A stretch of DNA of 64,000 bases from Erwinia amylovora (GCF_017161565.1 NZ_CP066796.1:2232001-2296000), one strand, 5' to 3'; positions 15,391 through 25,071 are shown, counted from the first letter of the stretch. A program made the numbers and translations. Notes: generated from the sequence alone by a model not told the origin.

Positions 15391-16392
15391 ATGCAATTCA
15401 TCGGTCGTAAGCTGGTTGAACAGGCATTGTCCCCGGCCAAAAGCTTACAGTTAAGCCGTGATGCGTTTGCCCTGCTCGGTCAGGGCAAAGTCAGACAGAC
15501 ACTGCGCAGCGTTATCGCCAGTGATGACGGTAGTTTGATGGGCACAATGCCCGCCTGCATTACCGGTGGGCGGTACGCCGGTTTTGGACTTAAAACGGTA
15601 AAAGTTGATTTTAGTCACTCTACCCGCCGCACATCCCATGAAGGATGTATTTTGCTTTACGATGCCTCGGATGAAGGCGATATGGTTCTGGTTGATGCCG
15701 CCTCGGTGACGGAATTACGCACAGCGGCTGCTTCCGCACTGGCCACGGACGTTCTGGCAGCCAGCAGTGCAAGCCGTCTCGCTATTTTAGGGACAGGCGT
15801 TCAGGCAAGAAAGCATTTCCTGATGATGCTGGCGGTTCGGCCGATCGCGCATCTCACCCTCTGGGGACGAAGCGAAGCGAGCGCATCGGCGTTTGCCTGC
15901 TGGTGCCGCCAGCAGTCTGGGTTGCCTGTCACCATTGCATCGACGCCGGCTCAGGCCGTTTCAGATGCGGATATTATCTGTACCCTGACCGCTTCGAAGG
16001 AGGCATTCCTTCATGCCGCTGACCTTCCTGCTCGTTGCCATATTAATGCCATTGGCGCTTCTGCTCCCGGCTTTCAGGAAATTTCGCCCGAAGTTTACTC
16101 CGCCGTAGAACTCTATGTTGATTCCAGAGAGGCAGTATGGAGTGCGTCCACCTGCATGCTGCAGGCGAGAGAACAGGGATTTTTACCTCAGCACAATGTG
16201 GGCATTGAGCCAGCAGAATGGCTAAAAACTGATCGTCATTCGCCCCCCAGATCTGAACGAACGTTGTTTAAATCCGTGGGCCTTGCCGTTCAGGATTTGG
16301 TATTTGCCCGTGAAATCGTCAATCAGACTAACGCATCCCTTAAACGAGATTGCAAATATTCTGCATCACACATTTCTTTTCCACAGGAATAA
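15391..16392 (+). CDS. Ornithine cyclodeaminase / mu-crystallin family protein
   Basis: A 333-residue NAD(P)-binding protein. The Rossmann motif LGTGVQARKH lies near residue 135, and the N-terminal substrate half has the K-T-V-K-V segment near 70. The family includes ornithine cyclodeaminase, alanine dehydrogenase and the SbnB-type imine reductases of siderophore pathways. All act on the C-N bond of an amino acid. Its place in this operon suggests a reductive amination or cyclisation step, or imine reduction. The expected proline-forming role cannot be told from sequence. Its last residues read close to the exporter start. Confidence 0.8.
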   Translation: MQFIGRKLVEQALSPAKSLQLSRDAFALLGQGKVRQTLRSVIASDDGSLMGTMPACITGGRYAGFGLKTVKVDFSHSTRRTSHEGCILLYDASDEGDMVLVDAASVTELRTAAASALATDVLAASSASRLAILGTGVQARKHFLMMLAVRPIAHLTLWGRSEASASAFACWCRQQSGLPVTIASTPAQAVSDADIICTLTASKEAFLHAADLPARCHINAIGASAPGFQEISPEVYSAVELYVDSREAVWSASTCMLQAREQGFLPQHNVGIEPAEWLKTDRHSPPRSERTLFKSVGLAVQDLVFAREIVNQTNASLKRDCKYSASHISFPQE

Positions 16393-16394
16393 CT

Positions 16395-17021
16395 ATGTTA
16401 GGAAGCGCACAAATAATTTCTTACATCGCCGCGCTGGGATTAGCTGCGGCCATCCCCGGGCCGGGTATGACTGCGCTGGTGGCGCGCAGCGTCAGTGGTG
16501 GCGCTGTGGCCGGCTTTACCATGCTGGGCGGACTCATTCTTGGGGACTTAATTTATCTGTCTACGGCAGAATTTGGCCTGGCGGTGATCGCGCATAATTA
16601 CACATCGCTGTTAACGCTGATCAACTGGGCAGCGGCGCTCTATCTGTGCCTGCTCGCATGGCAGTTTTGGCGCCATCAGCCTGAGGCTGTGAATATCGAT
16701 CAAAAATCGACAAAGCGAGAGTTGGCGTCCGCCTGGTTTTCAGGACTGTCAATAACGCTGGGAAATCCCAAGACCATTGCATTCTATCTGGCTATCCTGC
16801 CGCTGGTCGTCTCTCTTGATAACGTATCCTTTACAACCTGGGGGATGATGCTGGTGCCGCTAACCGTATTTGTGCTGCTGGCCGTGGGCGCAGTTTTTAT
16901 CCTCGCTGCACTTAAGGTCCGTCGGTTCCTGACCAGCGCTAAAGCGCAACAGCGTCTGTTCAAAACAACAGGGGTTATCATGATGCTCGCGGCATTTGGC
17001 ATGGTAGTGAAGACGCTCTGA
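16395..17021 (+). CDS. LysE/RhtB-type amino acid exporter
   Basis: The ATG at 16395 lies 2 bases after the preceding stop with AGGA before it; the longer frame from 16350 overlaps the upstream gene and is rejected. It has 208 residues and six hydrophobic segments. The first helix ends with the family's signature P-G-P, and the G-N-P-K-T motif is near residue 128. LysE/RhtB proteins export amino acids and derivatives by proton exchange. As the last gene of the operon it is the natural exporter or self-protection gene for the pathway product, and such exporters are often controlled by Lrp-type regulators. Confidence 0.85.
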   Translation: MLGSAQIISYIAALGLAAAIPGPGMTALVARSVSGGAVAGFTMLGGLILGDLIYLSTAEFGLAVIAHNYTSLLTLINWAAALYLCLLAWQFWRHQPEAVNIDQKSTKRELASAWFSGLSITLGNPKTIAFYLAILPLVVSLDNVSFTTWGMMLVPLTVFVLLAVGAVFILAALKVRRFLTSAKAQQRLFKTTGVIMMLAAFGMVVKTL

Positions 17022-17182
17022 GGCTCACTGTTGCCATTGGCCGTTAAACGGGGGGATGAACAGGGACCGATCGTTAATGATGAGTTGACCCATGCGATGG
17101 AAAGTGTAAAAAGGGGTTGCAATCACTTGCCAGCTGCCAGCACTGGCGCAATCCAATAAGCACATCTGACCAGGACAACGTA

Positions 17183-18061
17183 ATGAAAACAAAAAGGTAT
17201 CTCTCCTTCTTACTGAGCTGTGCGCTGCTTGGCTCCACCCTTACGCCACAGGCTGCCGTTGCAGAAGAAAAGTTCGCCTGGGGCGAGCGCTGGCTACATC
17301 TGCCAGCAACGCCGGCACCTGATGCCAGCCTGAAAACGGGTTATGCGCAAGTGAATGGTATTGCACTGTTCTATGGCACCGTTGGCCAGGGCAGTCCGGT
17401 TATTTTTCTTCATGGCGGTCTGGCTAATTCCGACTATTGGGGCAATCAGATCCCGGTAATTGCACGCACGCATCAGGTCATCGTGGTTGACAGCCGCGGA
17501 CACGGGCGCAGTTCACGCGACAGCCGTCCGTTTGGCTATGACCTGATGACCGACGATGTCGTGGCGTTGATGGACCAGTTGAAGATCGCTAAGGCAGATA
17601 TTGTCGGCTGGAGTGATGGTGCGATCATCGGCATTGATGCCGCAATGCGATACCCCGACCGCGTTGGCAAAGTGTTTGCTTACGCGCCCAACACCACTAC
17701 CGCCGGGGTGCGTACAGATACTGCCAACAATCCGCTGTTTGCCCGCTATATTACCCGCGCCAGCGGCGAGTACCGTCGGCTATCTAAAACGCCACAGCAA
17801 TATGAAAACTTTGTCGGGCAAATCGGCGAAATGTGGCAATCACAGCCTGACTGGAGTGACGATCGGTTGAAGAAGATCCACACTCCGATTTTGATTGCGG
17901 ATGGCGATCATGATGAAAGTATTATCCGTTCACATCTGGAACATATTGCCGCGACGATCCCACAAGCCGGGCTGCTGATTATGCCTGACAGCAGTCACTT
18001 TGCTTTTTTACAGGCCCCAAAAGAGTTCAATGATGCGCTGGTTAACTTCCTCGCCAGATAA
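17183..18061 (+). CDS. Secreted alpha/beta hydrolase
   Basis: ATG at 17183, preceded by AGGA; a longer frame starts at 17117. The first 27 residues form a Sec signal peptide ending A-V-A-E, so the enzyme is periplasmic or exported. The 292-residue product has the oxyanion motif HGG near residue 80, the nucleophile elbow G-W-S-D-G near 152 and the catalytic histidine in DSSHF near the C-terminus. Substrate unknown; candidates are esters or lactones. It lies 160 bases after the exporter gene and may be a separate unit. Confidence 0.8.
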   Translation: MKTKRYLSFLLSCALLGSTLTPQAAVAEEKFAWGERWLHLPATPAPDASLKTGYAQVNGIALFYGTVGQGSPVIFLHGGLANSDYWGNQIPVIARTHQVIVVDSRGHGRSSRDSRPFGYDLMTDDVVALMDQLKIAKADIVGWSDGAIIGIDAAMRYPDRVGKVFAYAPNTTTAGVRTDTANNPLFARYITRASGEYRRLSKTPQQYENFVGQIGEMWQSQPDWSDDRLKKIHTPILIADGDHDESIIRSHLEHIAATIPQAGLLIMPDSSHFAFLQAPKEFNDALVNFLAR

Positions 18062-18343
18062 TACTTAACCGCCTGTTCACCCGGTCAAGACAATGTCCTC
18101 AGGCGGGATCGACTCAATGCCAGTCCGGCGCTTAAAGAGAGTGGTGGCGCGAGGGGAATAACCAGAGATGATCTCCCTTATAACAGTGTTGAACCATCCA
18201 GCTTTAGGTTGATGCTGGCAACAGACGGCTGCAGGCATGACGGTCCGACGCGTTCAGCCGCTGACGGCAGCACATGCGGTTAATTGTTGCCAGCCTTACT
18301 GGCCTACTGTAATGGTCAGTCGCCTTGATCATTGAGGTTAACT

Positions 18344-19444
18344 ATGTCCGCACTTTTTACCCCGTTTAAACTGAAAGATGTCACCTTGCGTAACCGCATT
18401 GCCGTAGCACCGATGTGCCAGTACAGTGCTGAAGATGGCCTGACTAATGAATGGCATCAGGTTCACTATCCGTCAATGGCTCGCGGCGGGGCCGGACTGG
18501 TTATTGTTGAAGCTACGGCGGTTTCGCCGGAAGGTCGCATCACTCCAAACTGTACCGGGCTGTGGAACGATCGTCAGGCACAAGGTATGGCGCAGATCGC
18601 CGCCTCAATAAAAGCTGCCGGTGCAGTACCGGGCATTCAGATCGCTCACGCCGGGCGCAAAGCCAGCGCCAACCGTCCATGGGAAGGTGACGACCATATC
18701 GCCGCCGGTGACAGCCGCGGTTGGCAAACCCTCGCCCCATCCGCCATTGCTTTCGGTCATCATCTGCCTAAGGTGCCGAAAGCGATGACGACAGAAGATA
18801 TTACCCGGGTAAAAAGTGATTTTGTCGCCGCAGCAGGTCGCGCACGTGATGCAGGCTTCGAATGGCTCGAACTGCATTTTGCCCACGGCTATCTCGGCCA
18901 GAGCTTTTTCTCACCGCATACTAACCAGCGCACAGACCAGTATGGCGGCAGTTTCGCCGGCCGCAGTCGCTTCCTGCTGGAGACCCTTGCGGCGGTGCGC
19001 GAAGTGTGGCCGGAAAACCTGCCGCTGACCGCACGTCTTGGCGTAATTGAATATGACGGACGAGATGAAGAGACGCTGACCGAGTCGATTGAACTGACCC
19101 AACTGCTGCACAATAACGGTCTCGACATGCTCAATATCAGTATCGGCTTCACCGTGGCAGAAACCGAAATCCCGTGGGGTGCTGGCTTCCTTGCTCCGGT
19201 AGCGCAGCGCGTGCGCCACGCAACCGGTTTGCCGGTCGCCGCTTCCTGGGGCCTGGAAGCACCTGATGTAGCTGAACGCGCTATCGCTGAACAGCAAATG
19301 GATTTGGTGATGATGGGCCGTGCGCTGCTCACCGACCCGCACTATCCGTACTATCTGGCTAAACAGCTGAAGGCAGAACGCCCTTCCTGGGTGCTGCCAG
19401 CACCCTACGCACACTGGCTGGAACGTTACCGTTTAGGTGAATAG
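18344..19444 (+). CDS. Old-yellow-enzyme family NADH:flavin oxidoreductase (YqjM-like)
   Basis: ATG at 18344 with GAGG 6 bases upstream. A 366-residue TIM-barrel FMN enzyme. The thermophilic-like OYE signature APMCQYS (the Cys tuning FMN) is near residue 25, IAHAGRK near 100 and the histidine pair motif HFAHGYL near 180. The MGRALL phosphate-binding segment is near the C-terminus. YqjM-type enzymes reduce activated C=C bonds of enals and enones with NAD(P)H, in detoxification of electrophiles. It is monocistronic. Substrate not deducible. Confidence 0.88.
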   Translation: MSALFTPFKLKDVTLRNRIAVAPMCQYSAEDGLTNEWHQVHYPSMARGGAGLVIVEATAVSPEGRITPNCTGLWNDRQAQGMAQIAASIKAAGAVPGIQIAHAGRKASANRPWEGDDHIAAGDSRGWQTLAPSAIAFGHHLPKVPKAMTTEDITRVKSDFVAAAGRARDAGFEWLELHFAHGYLGQSFFSPHTNQRTDQYGGSFAGRSRFLLETLAAVREVWPENLPLTARLGVIEYDGRDEETLTESIELTQLLHNNGLDMLNISIGFTVAETEIPWGAGFLAPVAQRVRHATGLPVAASWGLEAPDVAERAIAEQQMDLVMMGRALLTDPHYPYYLAKQLKAERPSWVLPAPYAHWLERYRLGE

Positions 19445-19741
19445 TTGCTGATCTAAAGGAATATTCGCACCGCAATCGTTAAGCGGTAGCCGTGCGGATA
19501 ACCCGGACGACAGTTTCCCTTGCAGGTCAGTGCCGGTGAAATCAATATGGCAGAAACTGCCGGCGAATTAGTTTTTTCTGCTGACGGTCAGCTGTCGTAA
19601 CCCATCGTTACCAACGCCGGCGCGGTGGCTTTGTATCAGCATATTTAACCAGGCATCGTTTCACAAAGCGATCATGCTTGTTTCCGGTGAAATAGTTCTG
19701 AGGTCTATCCTTAACTCAGGGGATGGAGCATCGCGCTGCGT
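19445..19741. other. Intergenic region with a coding-like remnant
   Basis: No intact gene. From about 19510 one frame reads QVSAGEINMAETAGEL and then FSADGQLS before a stop, and continues in the same frame for about 15 more sensible residues. This looks like eroded coding sequence, but I do not recognise the family. Confidence 0.3.
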
Positions 19742-21211
19742 TTAATATGGATCGTTTTGTGCGTTACCCCCTTTCGCCTGCGGCCTGTACTTCCACAGCC
19801 AGCGCCCGCTGTCCATGCGCCGATAGAAGGATCTACCACGGATTATCCAGTCCAGAACCATCCCCAGCCAGATACCCACTACGCCCAATCCGAGCACGAT
19901 CCCCAACAGATAACCGGCAATAATTCGCCCGCACCACATGCTTAACAGTGAAATCCACATGGTGTAGCGCGCATCACGCGCTCCTTTCAACCCGGCAGGC
20001 AGCACCCAGGACGCTGCCCAGAAAGGCATAAAGGCGGCATTAAGCCACACCAACACTTTCACTATGTGAACAACCGATTCATCCTGAGAGTAAAACCGCG
20101 CCAGTAGCCCGGCAAACGGCACGGTCATCAGCGACAAAGCGCTAAGGACCAGGGTCGATAGCCAGAAGATATAGCGCAGCACCCGTTCCGGCTGGCCCAG
20201 CTGCCCCCGGCCAAGACGCGTTCCGACAATGATGGTTGCAGCCGAACCCAGCGCATTACCCGGCAGGTTAATCAGCGAAACGATTGAGATAGCGATAAAA
20301 TTACCCGCGATCACATCGGTTCCCATACCAGCAACAAATACTTGCGTCAGTAATTTGCCACCGTTAAATAATACCGACTCAATGCTCGCCGGAACCCCAA
20401 TGCCCAGCACTTCACGCAGAATGCCGCTATTAAGACGGGTAAAATAACTCTTGAGTGAGATTTTTAACGCCGGAACAAAACCGATCGCCAGCACGTAAAT
20501 CACCGCTGCCGCCCCGATGTAACGCGAGATGGTTAACCCCAGACCGGCACCAACAAATCCCATGCCATGCCACGAGAAACAGCCGTAGATCAGCACGCTG
20601 CTGATGGCAATGTTAAGGATATTCATCCCGCCGTTAATCAACATGGGTATGTTGGTATTTCCCGCGCCGCGCAATGCGCCACAGCCTATCAGGGCAATTG
20701 CCGCAGCCGGGTAGCTCCAGGCCGTAACCTGAAGATAAGAAAGCGCCAGCACTTTCACCTGCGGGTCGGCTTTTCCCGCAATCAAATCAACGATCTGCGG
20801 ACCAATAAACTCAATCGCCAACGCCAGCAAAACGGCAAACCCTGTCATGATAATCAGCGACTGCCGCGCCGCCGCTACCGCCCTGTCGCGATTGAGCCTG
20901 CCAAGACTAAAAGCCACCACCACGGTTGTGCCAAGATCAATGGCGGCAAAAAAGGAGATCACCACGATATTAAAGCTGTCCGCCAGCCCCACGCCGGCCA
21001 TCGCTTCTTTACCGAGCCAGCTGACGAGGAAAGTGCTCAATACTCCCATCAACAGTACGCACAGGTTTTCAAAGAAGATAGGCACCGTCAGCGGCGTAAT
21101 TTCACGCCAGAATATCACCCGCCAGGCACGCCGTTTCGGATACCACGCGCTACCTTTGATTGCCTGCAGCAATGAGACGCTGAATTTTTGCAAGATGATT
21201 CCAGTTATCAC
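19742..21211 (-). CDS. yeeO: MATE family exporter YeeO
   Basis: A 489-residue integral membrane protein with 12 predicted helices and the DinF/NorM-type MATE fold. It matches E. coli YeeO closely over long stretches, including FWREITPL, the STFLVSWLGK segment, GCGALRGAGNT and the AGLKGARDARY region. YeeO exports flavins (FMN/FAD) and some dipeptides. Position near a tRNA-Asn and amn agrees with E. coli. The C-terminus is short and hydrophilic. It is followed on the minus side by intergenic DNA with no clear terminator. Confidence 0.92.
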   Translation of the reverse strand: MITGIILQKFSVSLLQAIKGSAWYPKRRAWRVIFWREITPLTVPIFFENLCVLLMGVLSTFLVSWLGKEAMAGVGLADSFNIVVISFFAAIDLGTTVVVAFSLGRLNRDRAVAAARQSLIIMTGFAVLLALAIEFIGPQIVDLIAGKADPQVKVLALSYLQVTAWSYPAAAIALIGCGALRGAGNTNIPMLINGGMNILNIAISSVLIYGCFSWHGMGFVGAGLGLTISRYIGAAAVIYVLAIGFVPALKISLKSYFTRLNSGILREVLGIGVPASIESVLFNGGKLLTQVFVAGMGTDVIAGNFIAISIVSLINLPGNALGSAATIIVGTRLGRGQLGQPERVLRYIFWLSTLVLSALSLMTVPFAGLLARFYSQDESVVHIVKVLVWLNAAFMPFWAASWVLPAGLKGARDARYTMWISLLSMWCGRIIAGYLLGIVLGLGVVGIWLGMVLDWIIRGRSFYRRMDSGRWLWKYRPQAKGGNAQNDPY

Positions 21212-21374
21212 CAGGGAAGGACACTTTCAGCCTGGTAAAGCCGCTAAAATTATGCAAAGTCTTTTTATGTTTCAAATTGCAGCGCACAGGAGGTAAGTAA
21301 AGCAGGACTGACGGATATATCGGGTTTGATTCATTTCGCCAGCGTTTTACGGATTTCCTTACGGGCAGACAGCA

Positions 21375-21402
21375 AAAAGCCGGACTGTCTCCAGCCCGGC
21401 TT
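21375..21402 (-). terminator. Terminator of tmaR
   Basis: On the minus strand AAGCCGG and CCGGCTT form the stem and are followed by a run of five T. It lies about 35 bases beyond the tmaR stop. Confidence 0.88.
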
Positions 21403-21435
21403 TAGCAGATCAAAGGTTACGTCCCCCCGGGTCAA

Positions 21436-21753
21436 TTACCCTTTGACTTCACCGAGGGTTTTCAGCTTCTTAGACAGGTCGCGACGTTCTTTCGACAGGT
21501 CAGCAACCTTGATAATGTATTCATCAACGCGATCTTCATAATCGCTGCGCATGCTGGTGATAATTTCCTGAACGGCCTCGATGCTCATACCTGGCTTGAT
21601 GTACTCACTCAGGTTGTCGAGCAGCAGCACGCGCTTCTGATTATCACGGATTTTCTTTTCGTTATCGTGAATTTCACGCTGCAGTTTGTTCTTACGACGG
21701 AACAGACGAACGAATTCCAGCACGTCCTGGAATGATTGCTTTGCGTTTTCCAT
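21436..21753 (-). CDS. tmaR: TmaR (YeeX), PTS Enzyme I polar localisation protein
   Basis: Start taken at 21753, with AAGGTG 6 bases upstream and the E. coli-like opening ahead of [18 protein letters not shown]. The 105-residue product is nearly all helix and highly charged, a coiled coil of the DUF496 family. E. coli TmaR clusters at cell poles and sequesters Enzyme I of the sugar phosphotransferase system, depending on Tyr phosphorylation. Residues in the central [13 protein letters not shown] segment are identical to E. coli. Monocistronic, with its own terminator. Confidence 0.93.
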   Translation of the reverse strand: MENAKQSFQDVLEFVRLFRRKNKLQREIHDNEKKIRDNQKRVLLLDNLSEYIKPGMSIEAVQEIITSMRSDYEDRVDEYIIKVADLSKERRDLSKKLKTLGEVKG

Positions 21754-21913
21754 GAAGACACCTTTCATTTGGGCCTGCGCTTACAGGCATCATTATTGTT
21801 GCTACCAGCTTAGCGGTCAACCGCCACCGATGGCAATTTTCACTTGCGGAACCGGATGCCTGCTATCTTACCCTGAAGCGGAACGTATCGCAGTAAGTTG
21901 TTGCTGAATCGCT

Positions 21914-23107
21914 CTATTTTCGCAGTGCCAGACTGATAAGTTCTGATAAGCGTTCCAGCTGGCGAGCCATTTCCATACTCAGCCAGACATAGCCATGTAT
22001 CGGTGTTTCCACCAGTTCATCACTCGCTGATTCGGCAATCGGCTGCCTCAGCTCACGGCCAATTTCCGCCAATTCTGCTCTGAGAGCAGCGATTTTCTCA
22101 CTATTCCCTTCCACTATCGCCAGCGATAAGGTGCGCAAGGTGGTTTCCGTCATCTGCTGCGCCCGGCGTAACGCCGGCGCGTTAAGCATGATCAGATGGC
22201 TTTGCCGCGATGCCCACCATGCGTTGAATTGCAGCTCAAGTGTGCAAATCAGATTCCGGTTCTGCGTCTGAATACCCTCAAAAACCGATCGCGGCGTGCG
22301 GGTTTCTTTACTGGAAGGTTCGATCAGCGTACGCATTTTAATCACCTTACCCAGCAAATGCTGTAACGGGCGCGCCAGACGAGGTTTATCGACCAGGTTG
22401 GGTGAAAATCCGGCGTGGTAAATGCGCGCTGTATCCCGCAGCAGATCGGAAAGCTGGATGCGCCAGTGGGTATAAGCTTTTTGCGGCCAGATGCTGGTAA
22501 ACAACAGGGCGAGCAGTGATCCAAGAATAACATCACCGCCGCGCCAGAGGGCGGTAGCCATATCTCCGGGTACACCGCCGCAAACAACCCCCAGCGTAAT
22601 GCCAATCAGCAGCGCGATGTAAGGATGTTTACCGAGAGCAAGATAACCACTGATAAACATGACGATGGCGCACCACAGCAGCATAAACGGTAAGGAGAAA
22701 AGCTCCAGTTTGATGGCAATCAGCCCGGCTATCGTACCGAAAAGCGTTCCACCAATGCGCTGTACAGCTCGTGGGAACACATTTCCCCATGAGGAGATCG
22801 GCCCCATCACCACCACCAGCGTGATCAGCGGCCAGCTGCCTTCCGGGATCTCAAGTGCCCGCACCAGCAGAAAAGACAGGATAAACGCCAGTGCGATACG
22901 CACGCCGTGCACAATGCGGTAGTGACGGTACAGGCTGAATTGAAAGGCCGACAGCGGCTTATCCGGTGGCAAAAGTGGCTCCGCAAGCAGGGGGAATAAC
23001 GCGGCATAATACCCTAAGATGGCATAAGTAACAGGAATTGAAATTGATTTCCACTTGATTTTGATACTTATTGGCAGCGGTGAGCTCAACAAATGCCGGC
23101 TTATCAT
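21914..23107 (-). CDS. yeeA: YeeA, FUSC-like inner membrane protein
   Basis: A 397-residue membrane protein of the FUSC/aromatic-acid-exporter type. N-terminal helices include a MGPISSWGN motif and a GGTLFGTIAGL segment; the cytoplasmic C-terminal half ends VETPIHGYVWLSMEMA, closely like E. coli YeeA (about 352 residues). The first 45 residues have no E. coli equivalent; a TTG near the PPDKPL segment with GGAG before it would give an E. coli-like start, so the true N-terminus is uncertain. Function unknown; the fold suggests efflux. Confidence 0.87.
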   Translation of the reverse strand: MISRHLLSSPLPISIKIKWKSISIPVTYAILGYYAALFPLLAEPLLPPDKPLSAFQFSLYRHYRIVHGVRIALAFILSFLLVRALEIPEGSWPLITLVVVMGPISSWGNVFPRAVQRIGGTLFGTIAGLIAIKLELFSLPFMLLWCAIVMFISGYLALGKHPYIALLIGITLGVVCGGVPGDMATALWRGGDVILGSLLALLFTSIWPQKAYTHWRIQLSDLLRDTARIYHAGFSPNLVDKPRLARPLQHLLGKVIKMRTLIEPSSKETRTPRSVFEGIQTQNRNLICTLELQFNAWWASRQSHLIMLNAPALRRAQQMTETTLRTLSLAIVEGNSEKIAALRAELAEIGRELRQPIAESASDELVETPIHGYVWLSMEMARQLERLSELISLALRK

Positions 23108-23551
23108 GCCGATATAATGCGTTAATCAGCTATTTACGGATAGCGGGTCAAATGCTTCATTTTTTACCCGTTGACCAGCAGCACGCCGGGGGAGCAGCAC
23201 CGTGGCCGGGCATAACAGAGTTAATCAACTAAGCTGGTGCATGCAGCCCGCATACGGTCTTAAAAGGGTGTTTATCAGGGCTTCGTTGACGAGGCAGAGA
23301 TTCTCTTCCCTGCAGGATCTGCTATTTAAGTCGTCAGTGAATATGGTTTACCATACGGGATCGAAAGATGCATAACCAGGTAGCCCTGATCCTGTGCTGA
23401 ACGCTGATAAGGACGCGTGGATGTCATTAACATGCCAGCGAACGCGCAAACGCCGTACAATGCGCCGATATCAACAGCAGCCATATCGCCCCTGTATGAA
23501 ATTTTGACCACACAAATCAAAGTATAACTTCAACCACAGGCAACCTTTACA
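23108..23551. other. Intergenic region between yeeA and sbcB
   Basis: About 440 bases between divergent genes, holding their promoters. A minus-strand frame at 23326-23520 (64 codons) has no ribosome site and no recognisable sequence. I see no RNA gene or repeat. Confidence 0.45.
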
Positions 23552-24979
23552 GTGAAAGATAAGCCAATACAGCCCACTTTCCTTTTCCACGATTACGAAA
23601 CCTTTGGCAAAAGCCCGTCGCTGGACCGTCCTGCGCAGTTCGCCGCTATTCGTACCGATATGGATTTCAATCTTATTGGCGAGCCGGAAGTGTTTTACTG
23701 CCGGCCGGCGGATGACTATTTACCGCAGCCGGAGGCCGTGATGATCACCGGTATCACGCCGCAGATTGCCCGCCAGCGCGGCCTGAGCGAAGCTGAATTC
23801 ACCGCCCGTATTCATCTGCTGTTTAGCGCAGCGAATACCTGTGTGGTGGGCTATAACAACGTACGTTTCGATGACGAAGTGAGCCGAAACCTTTTTTACC
23901 GCAACTTTTACGACCCTTACGCCTGGAGCTGGCAGCATGGCAACAGTCGATGGGACCTGCTGGACGTCATGCGCGCCTGTTACGCCTTGCGCCCGGACGG
24001 TATTACGTGGCCTGAGAATGACGACGGCTTCCCCAGCTTCCGCCTGGAACATCTGACGAAAGCTAACGGAGTCGCGCATGAAAATGCGCATGATGCGATG
24101 TCGGATGTCTATGCCACCATCGCGATGGCAAAACTGGTGAAGGAGAAACAGCCGCGCCTGTATGATTTCCTGTTCAGCCATCGTAACAAGCAGAAAATCA
24201 CTACACTGATCGACATACCGCAGATGAAGCCGCTGGTGCATATTTCTGGTATGTTCGGCGCAGCCAGAGGCAATGCCAGCTGGATTGCTCCGCTGGCGTG
24301 GCATCCTGATAACCGTAACGCGCTGATAACCTGTGACCTGGACGCAGATATGGCCCCGCTGCTGGAGCTGGACGCTGATGCGTTACGCGCGCGGTTGTAT
24401 ACTCGCCGCGACGAACTAAACGGTGCCTCGCCTGTACCGCTAAAGCTGGTGCATATCAATAAATGCCCGGTGGTTGCTCCGGCCAATACGTTGCGCCCGG
24501 AGGATGCAGAACGCATCGGCATCGATCGTCAGCGCTGTCGCGATAATCTCGCCCTGTTGCGGCAACATCCGGAAGTGCGTGAAAAAGTGGTTACGCTTTT
24601 TGCCGAAGCACCACCTTTTACCCCATCTGATGATGTTGATAGCCAGATTTACAACGGCTTTTTCAGTGATGCGGACCGTAACGCGATGAACATCGTGCGC
24701 CAGACCGCAGCGGAAAATTTGCCGGCGCTGGATCTCACCTTTAACGATGCGCGTATTGAAAAGCTGCTGTTTCGCTTTCGCGCACGTAACTTCCCCGGCA
24801 CGCTGGACGATAAGGAGCAACAACGCTGGTTGCAACACCGCCGTCAGATGTTCAGCCCCGAACGTGTGCAGGGCTATGTGCAGGAGCTGGAAATGCTGTT
24901 CAATCAGTACGAGGGAGATCAAGCCAGACAGGAGCAGCTCAAGGCCCTGTTTGCGTATATGCAGGAACTGGTGTCTTAA
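23552..24979 (+). CDS. sbcB: Exonuclease I
   Basis: The start is a GTG at 23552; the first residues then match E. coli SbcB just before FLFHDYETFG. A 475-residue 3'-5' exonuclease that digests single-stranded DNA, used in mismatch repair and recombination. The DEDDh site is visible: D and E in HDYETFG near residue 13, the D-L-L-D-V-M-R segment near 130 and the HDAMSDVYAT motif near 180. The SH3-like and helical C-terminal domains are present. In E. coli it lies in the same neighbourhood, near yeeX and yeeA. Confidence 0.95.
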   Translation: MKDKPIQPTFLFHDYETFGKSPSLDRPAQFAAIRTDMDFNLIGEPEVFYCRPADDYLPQPEAVMITGITPQIARQRGLSEAEFTARIHLLFSAANTCVVGYNNVRFDDEVSRNLFYRNFYDPYAWSWQHGNSRWDLLDVMRACYALRPDGITWPENDDGFPSFRLEHLTKANGVAHENAHDAMSDVYATIAMAKLVKEKQPRLYDFLFSHRNKQKITTLIDIPQMKPLVHISGMFGAARGNASWIAPLAWHPDNRNALITCDLDADMAPLLELDADALRARLYTRRDELNGASPVPLKLVHINKCPVVAPANTLRPEDAERIGIDRQRCRDNLALLRQHPEVREKVVTLFAEAPPFTPSDDVDSQIYNGFFSDADRNAMNIVRQTAAENLPALDLTFNDARIEKLLFRFRARNFPGTLDDKEQQRWLQHRRQMFSPERVQGYVQELEMLFNQYEGDQARQEQLKALFAYMQELVS

Positions 24980-25031
24980 ACCGGGGGATATCGCGGTGAA
25001 GGCATGGCTAACGAAGCCTGATAACGCTTAA

Positions 25032-25070
25032 AGACGAGGCGCCCCCTGATGGGGGGTCGCCCCGTTTTTT
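25032..25070 (+). terminator. Terminator between sbcB and plaP
   Basis: ACGAGGCGCCCCC and GGGGGGTCGCCCCGT form a GC-rich imperfect stem with a TGAT loop, followed by six T. It serves sbcB; the plaP transcript comes from the opposite side. Confidence 0.8.
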
Positions 25071-25071
25071 G

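Noticed and set aside
23326..23520. Minus-strand 64-codon ORF between yeeA and sbcB
   Set aside because: No ribosome site and no family recognised; kept only as part of the intergenic note.
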